Shown here piece after piece: positions 1-6,440 of a stretch of 10,191 nt of DNA. The DNA comes from Clostridiales bacterium (GTDB taxonomy: Bacteria > Bacillota > Clostridia > Christensenellales > Aristaeellaceae): positions 1-10,191 of the forward strand of contig JAHZHX010000069.1 in NCBI GenBank assembly GCA_019420065.1. Direction: 5' to 3'. Position numbers and translations under genes: made by a program. The notes below the pieces were generated by a model. The model made no database searches, was not told the origin of the DNA, and was given only the letters and a program-made list of their open reading frames with translations. The stretch's first letter is position 1, and every line of letters begins with the position of its first letter.

Positions 1-630
1 AGCATGTGGGAGCGCGGCTGGAGCTTTATCAAGAAGGCCGGTACGATCATCCTGCTCTCCACAATTCTTGTATGGTTCACGACCTACTTCGGCGTTGTGG
101 ACGGCGCGTTCCGGATGCTGGGCGAGGACGAAATCGACCACTCTATCCTGGCGGCCATCGGCGGGGCGATCGCCTGGATCTTTAAGCCCCTGGGCTGGGG
201 CAACTGGCAGGCGGCGGTGGCCTCCATCACCGGCCTTGTGGCCAAGGAAAACATCGTGGGTACCATGGGCATCCTCTACGGCGGCGGAGAGCTGGGCGTT
301 TATCAGAACCTCGCGCTGGCCTTCAGCGGCGTCGCGGCATACTCCTTCCTGGTGTTCAACCTCCTGTGCGCGCCCTGCTTTGCGGCCATCGGCGCTATCA
401 AGCGGGAAATGAACAGCGCCAGGTGGACGTGGTTCGCGGTGGGCTATCAGTGCGGCTTTGCCTACGCCATCGCGCTGATGGTCAACCAGTTCGGCATGTT
501 CTTTGCCGGAAACGGCAATGTGATTGGCGTGATCGTGGCTTTGGCAGCGCTGGTCGGTATGCTGTATATGATCTTCAAGCCTTACAAGGAAGCCGATAAG
601 CTGACCAAATCGGTCAAGCTGAGCGCCTGA
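1..630 (+). CDS. feoB: Ferrous iron transport protein B, C-terminal part (5' end outside window)
   Basis: This is the C-terminal membrane part of FeoB, the GTP-driven Fe(II) importer of the inner membrane. The reading frame is open from the first base, so the GTPase domain and the first membrane helices lie upstream of the window. About 209 residues are visible. They begin with the family-typical stretch ERGWSFIKKAGTIILLST and then show several hydrophobic segments, roughly residues 10-30, 45-60, 95-125, 140-160 and 170-190. The motif LLCAPCFAAIGAIKREM near residue 125 is characteristic of clostridial FeoB and carries a CxxC cysteine pair in the membrane domain. The protein ends in a short basic cytoplasmic tail. 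The stop codon lies 25 bases before the start of the FeoB-associated small protein, which has its own good ribosome binding site, so the two genes are almost certainly one transcript. Regulation (Fur or DtxR type) cannot be judged because the promoter is outside. The family call is very secure. Confidence 0.95.
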   Translation, partial: SMWERGWSFIKKAGTIILLSTILVWFTTYFGVVDGAFRMLGEDEIDHSILAAIGGAIAWIFKPLGWGNWQAAVASITGLVAKENIVGTMGILYGGGELGVYQNLALAFSGVAAYSFLVFNLLCAPCFAAIGAIKREMNSARWTWFAVGYQCGFAYAIALMVNQFGMFFAGNGNVIGVIVALAALVGMLYMIFKPYKEADKLTKSVKLSA

Positions 631-655
631 GAAATGCAAAGCAGGAGGAAGAACC

Positions 656-829
656 ATGCTGGCCTGGATTACGGAAAACATCGGAACAATTTTGGTCTGT
701 GCGGCGCTTGCAGCCATGGTCGCGGCGATTTTCTTCAGCCTTCGCCGTGATAAGCGGAGGGGAAAATCCGCCTGCGGCGGCTCATGCGCGCATTGCGCCA
801 TGAATGGCGCGTGCCATTCCAAAAAATAA
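656..829 (+). CDS. FeoB-associated Cys-rich membrane protein (57 aa)
   Basis: This short gene encodes 57 residues. The ATG is preceded by AGGAGG (643-648) at seven bases spacing. The N-terminal half is a single membrane helix (about residues 9-28, TILVCAALAAMVAAIFFSL). A basic stop-transfer stretch (RRDKRRGK) follows, then a short tail with four cysteines in the pattern CGGSCAHCxxxGAC and a terminal His-Ser-Lys-Lys. Size, topology and the Cys-rich tail match the FeoB_associated family (PF12669), which is found directly downstream of feoB in many Firmicutes. It presumably anchors next to FeoB and may handle Fe(II) through its thiolates, but the molecular role of the family is not established. 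The tail probably faces the cytoplasm, by the positive-inside rule. An intrinsic terminator follows within five bases, so it ends the feo transcript. Confidence 0.9.
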   Translation: MLAWITENIGTILVCAALAAMVAAIFFSLRRDKRRGKSACGGSCAHCAMNGACHSKK

Positions 830-833
830 GATT

Positions 834-875
834 CAGGGAAGCGCGGAATACAAGTTCTGCGTCTCCCTGTTTTTT
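834..875 (+). terminator. Intrinsic terminator of the feo operon
   Basis: CAGGGA (834-839) pairs with TCCCTG (864-869). After one A/C mismatch, GCGCGGAA (841-848) pairs with TTCTGCGT (855-862) with two G-T wobbles, leaving a six-base loop. Six T residues (870-875) follow directly. This is a textbook Rho-independent terminator placed five bases after the stop of the Cys-rich protein. It implies that the HMA gene starting at 911 is transcribed mainly by read-through or from its own weak promoter; TATAAA at 888-893 is a possible -10, but no matching -35 is visible. Confidence 0.85.
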
Positions 876-910
876 GCAAAAACAAATTATAAAGAAAGCG
901 GGGGGCTCTG

Positions 911-1168
911 ATGGTTCGGATTACGGTTCATGTGGAAGGAATGTCCTGCGGTATGTGCGAGGCGCATGTGAACGAAGCGGTAAGGAATGCGTTTCCTGTG
1001 AAGAGGGCGACCAGCGCGCGCCAGAGGAAGGAGACCGTCATCCTCGCGCAGCAGGACATTCCGGAGGCTGCGCTCCAAAGCGTGATTGGCAAAGCCGGTT
1101 ATCTTGTGGTCTCCGCCAGCAGCGAGCCTTATGAAAGGAGAGATTTGTTTTCCGGTTTCAGAAGGTAA
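911..1168 (+). CDS. Heavy-metal-associated (HMA) domain protein, 85 aa
   Basis: This is a small stand-alone HMA-fold protein (PF00403 type, ferredoxin-like beta-alpha-beta-beta-alpha-beta). The N-terminal strand VRITVHVEG leads into the metal site GMSCGMCEAHV, with cysteines at residues 14 and 17 and a helix after it. The second half (KAGYLVVSASSEPYE) fits the last strand and the conserved end of the clostridial family. It probably binds Cu(I) or another soft or transition metal in the cytoplasm, as a chaperone or buffer. Its place just behind feoB suggests a link to metal homeostasis, though the metal cannot be read from sequence. The ATG at 911 is preceded by a G-rich stretch (899-905) that is an imperfect Shine-Dalgarno. 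It lies beyond the feo terminator, so it may be a separate or read-through unit. The stop is 12 bases before the TetR-like fragment, in the same frame. Confidence 0.85.
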   Translation: MVRITVHVEGMSCGMCEAHVNEAVRNAFPVKRATSARQRKETVILAQQDIPEAALQSVIGKAGYLVVSASSEPYERRDLFSGFRR

Positions 1169-1180
1169 ACAGTACGATGC

Positions 1181-1594
1181 ATGAACGAGCAGTTTCTCGC
1201 CTATATGCGGAAGGATGCAAAAACCTTTATTGAAAAACTGCGCACCTGCCCGTTAGACGAGCTTTACTTTGTCACGCCGCAGTATCTGACGCCGTATCTA
1301 AGCTATGTCAAAGAGCATAACCGGCTACTCCGCACCGCAATAGAAAATGCAAAGGTGCTGGGTATGGACGACATTTACGGACAGATGTTTCGCCATATTT
1401 TTTCGCCCATTCTGGAACGCTACGGCGTGCTGCAAGCTGACAGAGCGTATATCATGACGTTCTATATCAATGGGCTGATGGGGATCATTACCGAATGGCT
1501 GGAAAACGGTTGTTCCGACTCCATTGAACATATGCTCTCTGTAATACAAAAATGCGTTAGCGCGGGCAATCTGTCAACATCGTGCGGCATTTGA
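1181..1594 (+). CDS. TetR-family C-terminal ligand-binding domain lacking the HTH; probable truncated gene
   Basis: These 137 residues match the all-helical C-terminal domain of clostridial TetR/AcrR regulators. Recognisable stretches are KDAKTFIEKLRTCPLDELYF, VTPQYLTPYLSYVKEHNRLL, MFRHIFSPILERYG and FYINGLMGIITEWLENGC. Full-length relatives are usually about 180-200 residues and start with a helix-turn-helix of some 50 residues. Here the preceding gene ends only 12 bases before the first ATG, and no HTH is encoded in any frame in that gap. No convincing ribosome binding site sits at proper spacing (GAAGG at 1161-1165 is about 15 bases away). The simplest reading is a remnant left by a deletion that removed the DNA-binding half. 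It could alternatively be translated by coupling from the HMA gene and act as a dimerisation-only partner of another TetR protein. The last ten residues (NLSTSCGI end) do not resemble the family, so the 3' end may also be altered. I am confident of the domain, less so of functionality. Confidence 0.7.
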   Translation: MNEQFLAYMRKDAKTFIEKLRTCPLDELYFVTPQYLTPYLSYVKEHNRLLRTAIENAKVLGMDDIYGQMFRHIFSPILERYGVLQADRAYIMTFYINGLMGIITEWLENGCSDSIEHMLSVIQKCVSAGNLSTSCGI

Positions 1595-1631
1595 CGATAT
1601 AACGGAAACACCTTTTTCATATCGACCCAAA

Positions 1632-1925
1632 ACGGCCCCGGAAAAATTTTCCGGGGCCGTCAGACCATCAACAAAGTGGGTACATCATTGCCGGGATGCA
1701 ATGAAGGGGCGCAGCTCCTTCATTTTATAATCCGCAGCGGCGGCGTGTACGCCGCGAGGAGCGGCTGGAATGCCGCTTCCTATGTCATTTTCTGGCCGTA
1801 ATGCGCAGCATTACAAGAAAATGACGCTTCCGATGAAAGTTCGCTTTAGCGAAATTTCATCGCAGGGCATCAAAAAGACTTTTTTGATGCCCTGACGGCC
1901 CCGGAAAAAATTTTCCGGGGCCGTC
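1632..1925. repeat. Tandem hairpin array filling the gap between convergent genes
   Basis: The 344 bases between the TetR fragment and the Ig-repeat gene hold no gene but at least eight hairpins in a row. H1 is 1632-1660 (14-bp arms ACGGCCCCGGAAAA). H2 is 1701-1723 (ATGAAGGGGC with GCTCCTTCAT). H3 is 1740-1755 (GCGGCGT with ACGCCGC). H4 is 1758-1779 (GGAGCGGC with GCCGCTTC). H5 is 1784-1825, a compound stem with outer GTCATTTTCT/AGAAAATGAC and inner GTAATGC/GCATTAC (1798-1814). H6 is 1832-1861 (13 positions, one mismatch, loop TTTA). H7 is 1863-1894 (14 bp starting CAGGGCATC). H8 is 1894-1925 (15-bp arms). From 1740 to 1925 nearly every base is in a stem. H1 and H8 are near-identical sequences bounding the block. 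It may be a dispersed structured repeat, stacked terminators or a non-coding RNA; the pairings are directly visible, the role is inference. Confidence 0.7.
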
Positions 1926-1933
1926 TGTTTTTT
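1894..1933 (+). terminator. Strong intrinsic terminator (H8 of the hairpin array)
   Basis: GACGGCCCCGGAAAA (1894-1908) pairs perfectly with TTTTCCGGGGCCGTC (1911-1925), and TG plus six T residues (1928-1933) follow. On the + strand this would stop transcription coming from the feo/HMA/TetR side before it enters the convergent Ig-repeat gene, whose stop codon begins at 1939. The same stem is read from the other strand right after that gene but lacks a T-tract there. The near-copy at 1632-1660 is followed on the - strand only by a short TTTT and would be a weaker stop for the opposite direction. Confidence 0.8.
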
Positions 1934-1938
1934 AGGGT

Positions 1939-4900
1939 TTATACAATTCTGAGGAATTTGGTCATTACATAACCGGTTTTGCCGTTATAACTGACCCAGG
2001 ACCATTCCGCACCCTTGGTGAGCACCTGCACATAGGCGTTCTGCGGGATGATGAGGGTGCGCGTATAGCCCATGCCCGGCCCTCTGCGCAGGTTCAGGCC
2101 GCCGGTCTCGGTGGTCACTTGCGCGTAGCCGCTGCCCGCGGGCGGAGGCGTCGGATTACCGGGCTTGGTCGTCGTAGGGGCGGAACCGTTAAAGGTAAGG
2201 AACTTGGTCATCACGTAACCGGTCTTGCCGCCGTAGGTCACATAGCACCAGGTCACGCCGCGGGTAATAACCTTCACATAAGCGTTCTGCGGAATAATGG
2301 CAATGCGCTTGTAGCCGGTGCCCGCGCCGGTGCGCAGGTTCAATCCGCCGTTGGCCGTGGTCACACGCGCGTCGCCGGCGCCGGGGCCGGGCGTAGGCGT
2401 GGGGGTAGGCTTATCGCTCTCGCTGGGCATATCGGTCTCGCCCGCCAAGCGCAGGAACTTGGTCATTACATAACCGTAAGTACCGTTATACCAGGCGTAG
2501 CACCAGGTCTTGCCATAGGTCACGACCGTGAAGCTGCCGTTTTCCGGAATGACCAGCAAGCGCGAGGCATTCTGGCTGGCAGATTTGCGCATGTTCAGGC
2601 CGCCCTTTTCGGTGTGAACAAAGGCCGTCTGTCCCTTGGGCGCTTCAGGCGCAGGCGTCGGCGTGGGGGTATTCCCGCTTGGAGAGCTGGTCGTGCCCGC
2701 CAGGCGGACAAACTTGGTCATTACATAACCATAGGTGCCGTTATACCAGGCATAGCACCAGGTCTTGCCGTAGGTGACAACAATGAAGCTGGCGTTCTCC
2801 GGGATGATGAGCAGGCGGGTAGAGCCCTGGCTGGCGTTTTTACGCAGATTCAGGCCGCCCTTTTCGGTGTTGACAAAAGCATACTGACCGGCGGGTACCT
2901 GCGGGCCGGGGGTCGGGGTGGGAGTCGGCACAGGCGTCGGCGTGGGCGTCGGGGTCGGCTTTGCGACCGTCTCGCCCGATACCGTCACCGTGCAGCCGAC
3001 CGACTTGTTGCTGCCGTCCGCCGAGGTAGCGGTGATGGTGGCTTTACCGGCCTTCCAGGCTTTCACAACGCCGTCGTTGGAAACGGTCGCCACGTCGTTG
3101 TCGGAGGAAGCCCAAATCAGCGTTTTGTTGCTGGCGTCATTGGGCAGCACGGTCACGGGAATGGTCAGGCTCTTGCCCGTCTGGATGCTAACGGCCGTCA
3201 TGCCAAAGGAAACGCTGCTCACGGGCACGCCTACGGTGATAACGCAGGTGGCCACCTTGGTGTTATCGGCCACGCTGGTCACGGTAACGGTCGCCGTGCC
3301 GGCAGTATTGCCGGTCACCAGGCCGCTGCCTGCAACGGCCACTACGGAAGGATTGCTGGAAGTATAGGTGACCGCCTTGTTGGTGGCGTTCGCCGGAAGG
3401 ATTTCAGGATTCAGCTGATAGGTAGCGCCCTTGGCCACCGTCACGCTGGCGGGGCTGAGGCTGATGCTCTGTACCGGGACCACCGTGGGCTTGTCGGGCT
3501 GCTCGGGATCGGTGGGCTTATCCACCGTCTGTCCCTTGACGGTCACCGTGCAGGCGGCGGATTTGCCGCTGCCGTCGGCCGCGGTGGCGGTAATGGTTGC
3601 CGTGCCCGCCTTCCAGGTCTTGACAACGCCTTTTGCATCCACCGTCGCCACGGTGGGATCGCTGGTCGTCCAGTTCACGGTCTTGATCGTGGCGTTATCC
3701 GGGGTCACGCTGACGGAAAGCTGCTGGCTCACGCCGGTATTCAATTCCACCGCGGTGGGCGATACGCTCACGCCCTTTACCGGCACGCCCACGTTGACCA
3801 CGCAGGTCGCCTTTTTGCTGGGATCGGCAAGGCTGGTCACGGTAATGGTCGCCGTACCGATTTTCTGGGCGATCACGCTGCCGTCCGAAGCTACGGCGGC
3901 AATGGAAACGTCGCTGCTCGCGAAGCTTACCCCTTTATTGGAAGCATCCGCGGGGGAGACCGTCACCTGCAGCTTGTAGGAATCCTGCACGCCCAGAGCA
4001 AGCACGGCGGGCGATACCGAAATGCCCGTCACGGGCTGAATGACCGTTACCTGCACGTCCGCGTGCACGCCGCTGCCGTCGGCAGCCGTCGCCGTCACGG
4101 TACAGCTGCCGCCGCCGACCGCCTGGATCAAGCCGTTCGCGTCCACGGTCGCCACATTGGCGTCGCTGCTGGACCAGGTTACGTTCTTGTTGGTCGCGTT
4201 CTCAGGCGCTACGGTCGCCTTCATCTGATGAGAATCGCCCGCGTTGATGGTCACGGCTTTGCGATCCAGCGCAATGCCGGTCACCGGTACCTTGGGCGGT
4301 TCGGGCTCGTTTACCGTCACCGTCACGCTGCCGCTCACGCCGCTGCCGTCCGCAGCCGTCGCCGTCACCGTGCAGGTGCCCGCAGCCACGGGCGTAATCA
4401 GGCCATTAACGACGGTAGCCACCGCCGTATTGCTGCTCGTCCAGGTCACATTCTTGTTGGTGGCGTTTTCCGGCTGCACGCTGGCCGAAATCTGCGCGGA
4501 CGCGCCGTCTACCTTCAGCGCCACGGAGGAGGGGCTGACCGACACCGCCGTCACCTTGACTTCCGCCGGTTCCGGCTCTGTCACCGTCACCGTCACGCTG
4601 CCGCTCACGCCGCTGCCGTCCGCAGCCGTCGCCGTCACCGTGCAGGTGCCCGCAGCCACGGGCGTAATCAGGCCATTAGCGACAGTAGCCACCGCCATGT
4701 TGCTGCTCGTCCAGGTCACGTTCTTGTTGGTAGCGTTCTCCGGCTGCACGCTGGCCGAAACCTGCGCGGACGCGCCGTCTACCTTCAGCGCCACGGAAGA
4801 AGGGCTGACCGACACCGCCGTCACCTTGACTTCCTCCGGGGCGGGATCCGGATCGGGGTCGGAGCCGGGATCAGGGTTCGGATCCGGATCGGTAGGATCC

Positions 4901-5037
4901 GGCTGCGCTTCTTCCAGCGGCATGACCGGCGCAGTGCCCGCGCCCGTATCCTCCGCCAGCGCGGCAGGCAGCAGAGCGCTAAGCATCATCACGCACAGCG
5001 CCAGGGATAAAATTTTCTGCCAGGTCTTTCTACGCAT
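1939..5037 (-). CDS. Secreted multi-domain surface protein: seven BIG2 Ig-like repeats and four SH3b domains (1032 aa)
   Basis: This is an exported, probably wall-bound protein. The chosen ATG at 5037 gives a classical signal peptide, MRRKTWQKILSLALCVMMLS through about residue 28, with likely cleavage after ALA. The ATG at 5100 would add 21 residues upstream of the basic N-region and lies at the predicted transcript start. A GAAGGATGG ribosome site lies about 10 bases before the chosen codon. Residues 40-68 form an acidic Pro-Asp linker. Seven BIG2-type (PF02368) domains of 84-90 residues follow at roughly 69-158, 159-248, 249-334, 335-418, 419-505, 520-603 and 604-690, each with an S/T-rich strand pattern and an ending like GTCTVTATAADGSG. 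Thr-Pro linkers then separate four SH3b domains (PF08239 type) with motifs GGLNLR and GYVMTKF. There is no LPXTG, SLH or catalytic domain, so attachment is probably through SH3b binding to peptidoglycan. A role as adhesin or wall organiser is inferred. The first two Ig repeats are nearly identical in DNA. Confidence 0.85.
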   Translation of the reverse strand: MRRKTWQKILSLALCVMMLSALLPAALAEDTGAGTAPVMPLEEAQPDPTDPDPNPDPGSDPDPDPAPEEVKVTAVSVSPSSVALKVDGASAQVSASVQPENATNKNVTWTSSNMAVATVANGLITPVAAGTCTVTATAADGSGVSGSVTVTVTEPEPAEVKVTAVSVSPSSVALKVDGASAQISASVQPENATNKNVTWTSSNTAVATVVNGLITPVAAGTCTVTATAADGSGVSGSVTVTVNEPEPPKVPVTGIALDRKAVTINAGDSHQMKATVAPENATNKNVTWSSSDANVATVDANGLIQAVGGGSCTVTATAADGSGVHADVQVTVIQPVTGISVSPAVLALGVQDSYKLQVTVSPADASNKGVSFASSDVSIAAVASDGSVIAQKIGTATITVTSLADPSKKATCVVNVGVPVKGVSVSPTAVELNTGVSQQLSVSVTPDNATIKTVNWTTSDPTVATVDAKGVVKTWKAGTATITATAADGSGKSAACTVTVKGQTVDKPTDPEQPDKPTVVPVQSISLSPASVTVAKGATYQLNPEILPANATNKAVTYTSSNPSVVAVAGSGLVTGNTAGTATVTVTSVADNTKVATCVITVGVPVSSVSFGMTAVSIQTGKSLTIPVTVLPNDASNKTLIWASSDNDVATVSNDGVVKAWKAGKATITATSADGSNKSVGCTVTVSGETVAKPTPTPTPTPVPTPTPTPGPQVPAGQYAFVNTEKGGLNLRKNASQGSTRLLIIPENASFIVVTYGKTWCYAWYNGTYGYVMTKFVRLAGTTSSPSGNTPTPTPAPEAPKGQTAFVHTEKGGLNMRKSASQNASRLLVIPENGSFTVVTYGKTWCYAWYNGTYGYVMTKFLRLAGETDMPSESDKPTPTPTPGPGAGDARVTTANGGLNLRTGAGTGYKRIAIIPQNAYVKVITRGVTWCYVTYGGKTGYVMTKFLTFNGSAPTTTKPGNPTPPPAGSGYAQVTTETGGLNLRRGPGMGYTRTLIIPQNAYVQVLTKGAEWSWVSYNGKTGYVMTKFLRIV
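4310..4830 (-). repeat. Near-identical tandem duplication of a 270-base Ig-domain unit
   Basis: Two adjacent copies of the BIG2-domain coding unit have a period of 270 bases; for example CGTCACGCTGCCGCTCACGC occurs at 4321 and again at 4591. The encoded 90-residue units differ at only about four residues (V/I, M/T, A/V, T/N). The other five Ig repeats of the same protein are much more diverged. This points to a recent in-frame duplication and a site where repeat number could change by recombination. Confidence 0.85.
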
Positions 5038-5063
5038 TTTACAAACCATCCTTCTTATGTTTG

Positions 5064-5083
5064 CTTTCCGGTAAACCGGAAAG
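5064..5083. promoter_or_regulatory. Perfect palindrome in the leader of the Ig-repeat gene
   Basis: CTTTCCGGT-AA-ACCGGAAAG is a 20-base inverted repeat with 9-bp arms. It lies between the predicted transcript start (near 5098 on the - strand) and the ribosome binding site of the Ig/SH3b gene. It could be an operator for a dimeric regulator or a leader hairpin affecting mRNA stability or translation; it has no T-tract, so it is not an intrinsic terminator. The symmetry is certain, the role is inferred. Confidence 0.5.
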
Positions 5084-5104
5084 TGTGTAGCAATGTTCAT
5101 TCTT

Positions 5105-5134
5105 ATTATATGCTAATCTTCGTCGCAGATACAA
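5105..5134 (-). promoter_or_regulatory. Sigma-A type promoter of the Ig/SH3b gene
   Basis: On the - strand a perfect TATAAT (5110-5105) is preceded, at 18 bases, by TTGTAT (5134-5129), a weak -35 sharing TTG with the consensus. Transcription would start near 5098, giving a leader of about 60 bases that contains the 20-base palindrome. This placement supports the downstream ATG at 5037 over the ATG at 5100. Confidence 0.6.
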
Positions 5135-5219
5135 CAAACAGTGGTGAAAATTATCAGAAGAAACTACTACGAAATCATGAAAAAAGCGCTTTGATTGTAA
5201 CAAGCCCCCTTTTCCTTGC

Positions 5220-5248
5220 TTTACAGAACACGCTTTGTGCGCTACAAT
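5220..5248 (+). promoter_or_regulatory. Sigma-A type promoter of the XpaC-like gene
   Basis: TTTACA (5220-5225) and TACAAT (5243-5248) are separated by exactly 17 bases, each one mismatch from consensus. Transcription would start near 5255, just before the ribosome site at 5261. An in-frame ATG at 5216 lies upstream of this promoter and is thereby excluded as the start. Confidence 0.75.
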
Positions 5249-5278
5249 ATCGTCAGCAACAAAGGAGTGTGTGGAGGA

Positions 5279-6424
5279 ATGGGTCTTTTTGAACCGCTGA
5301 AGGAACGCTGCGCGCGGCTCACGCGCGCATTGGACGGGCGGAAAACGCTGCCTGTCGCCCAGGCCGCGGCCGCCCTGCATGTAAAGGAGGGGCGCGTGGC
5401 AGGCATGGTGCGCAAAATGTCGCGCCGGGCGCTTTTTGGCGCCGATCATCCCTATGTGGATGAGAGCCTGCGTCTTTTTGTGCTTGACGCGCGTTATGCC
5501 GCCCATGCCGAGCTGGTCAGCGCCCTGCGAAAAACGCGCCTGCTGCTTACCGACACGCTCTCCGCCCTGCGCCGCGCCGCGCCCGTTCGCGGGGACAAAT
5601 CGCGCGCCGTGGGCAGCTTTTTGCGCAATGTGGTAGACGCTTCGCTCAGCGGCAAGGGCGCGGGCAAGATCCTGCGCGCCCAGACCGGATCGCTGATGCG
5701 GGATCTGCTTGCCCCCGCCGCCGCTGTCGTGCCGGAAACCGTTGCCCATTGCGAGCACACCCTCACCGCGCTTGACAGCGCCTGCGGCGAAACGCTGGGA
5801 GTGGCGGAATGCTATCCCGAAGCGCGCGGAGCGCGCGAGCTGGCTGGGCAGACACATGTGCTGGGACGCGCCGTCAGCGAGCTGCGCCGCGGCCTGCACA
5901 GCGGTCATGTGCAGCAGCTTCCCTCGCAGACGGTAAGCGCCTTTCTTCACCGCGCCGCCGCCTTCCGCATGGAGGCTGCCACTCCCGGGCAGACGGAGGA
6001 CGAGCTTTTGCGCGACCTGGAAGCCCAGCGGGAAGCGCTGCGCCAGCGTGCCGCTCAGCTGCGCACGGCTGAAGCACGCGACGCGTTGACCATCATCAAT
6101 GCCCTGCTGCTTGACCTCATCGCCCAGCTGCGCGCGCTGGATCCTGCCGCCCGCCTGACGCCCGGGCGCTCGCTGCGTGCCTGCTATCTGCCCATGCTGC
6201 GCGAGCTGGTGGAAAAGCAGCTGCAATACGAGGCGCTTGCCCATCCGGACGAAACCGCCCGCCACGCCATGGCCGAAAGCCTGCGCGTTCTTTCGCATGA
6301 TTTGCCCGAAGCCTTTGGCAAGCTGCGCGAAAGCCTGTGGGAAAGCAGCGCCATTGATCTGGAAGCCCAATCCGAAGCGCTGCGGCGCAAGCTGCAGCTG
6401 GACGGGCTGCTTGACGCGATGTAA
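5279..6424 (+). CDS. XpaC-like protein (5-bromo-4-chloroindolyl phosphate hydrolysis family) with N-terminal winged-helix-like region, 381 aa
   Basis: The start at 5279 is set by the promoter at 5220-5248 and AAAGGAG (5261-5267). The C-terminal 85-130 residues resemble the XpaC family (PF10112): an amphipathic helix pair, then RACYLPMLRELVEKQLQYEA (compare the family's YYLPTTLKLL), a helix with AFGKLRESLWESSAIDLEAQ, and the closing QLDGL. Residues about 20-70 look like a small winged-helix unit (VAQAAAALHVKEGRVAGMVR, then ALFG...PYVDESLRLFVL), a layout also seen in clostridial XpaC relatives. The middle is helical and Ala/Arg/Leu-rich, with probable coiled coil around 240-290. No signal peptide or membrane helix is seen. 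XpaC was named from an indolyl-phosphate phenotype; its biochemistry is unknown, and relatives often sit beside telA-type toxic-anion resistance genes. No telA is next to it here: the gene stands alone between its own promoter and terminator. The family assignment rests on recalled motifs and is moderate. Confidence 0.6.
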   Translation: MGLFEPLKERCARLTRALDGRKTLPVAQAAAALHVKEGRVAGMVRKMSRRALFGADHPYVDESLRLFVLDARYAAHAELVSALRKTRLLLTDTLSALRRAAPVRGDKSRAVGSFLRNVVDASLSGKGAGKILRAQTGSLMRDLLAPAAAVVPETVAHCEHTLTALDSACGETLGVAECYPEARGARELAGQTHVLGRAVSELRRGLHSGHVQQLPSQTVSAFLHRAAAFRMEAATPGQTEDELLRDLEAQREALRQRAAQLRTAEARDALTIINALLLDLIAQLRALDPAARLTPGRSLRACYLPMLRELVEKQLQYEALAHPDETARHAMAESLRVLSHDLPEAFGKLRESLWESSAIDLEAQSEALRRKLQLDGLLDAM

Positions 6425-6440
6425 GCAGACTTCATGATAT

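Noticed and set aside
1632..1933. CRISPR array
   Set aside because: The repeated units are different hairpins of different lengths; there are no constant direct repeats with regular spacers.
1939..2700. Sortase or S-layer anchoring signal at the end of the Ig/SH3b protein
   Set aside because: The protein ends directly after the fourth SH3b domain (KFLRIV); no LPXTG motif, hydrophobic tail or SLH domain is present.
2119..5010. 963-codon open frame on the + strand opposite the Ig/SH3b gene
   Set aside because: It is an antisense shadow caused by GC-rich repeats. The peptide is Arg/His/Gly-rich without a fold, has no ribosome site, and the - strand frame has a signal peptide and clear domains.
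5216..5278. Upstream ATG extending the XpaC-like protein by 21 residues
   Set aside because: It lies before the -35/-10 promoter (5220-5248), so it would not be in the transcript.
5039..6370. 443-codon open frame on the - strand opposite the XpaC-like gene
   Set aside because: Low-complexity Gln/Gly/Arg-rich translation and no start signals. The + strand frame has a promoter, ribosome site, terminator and family resemblance.
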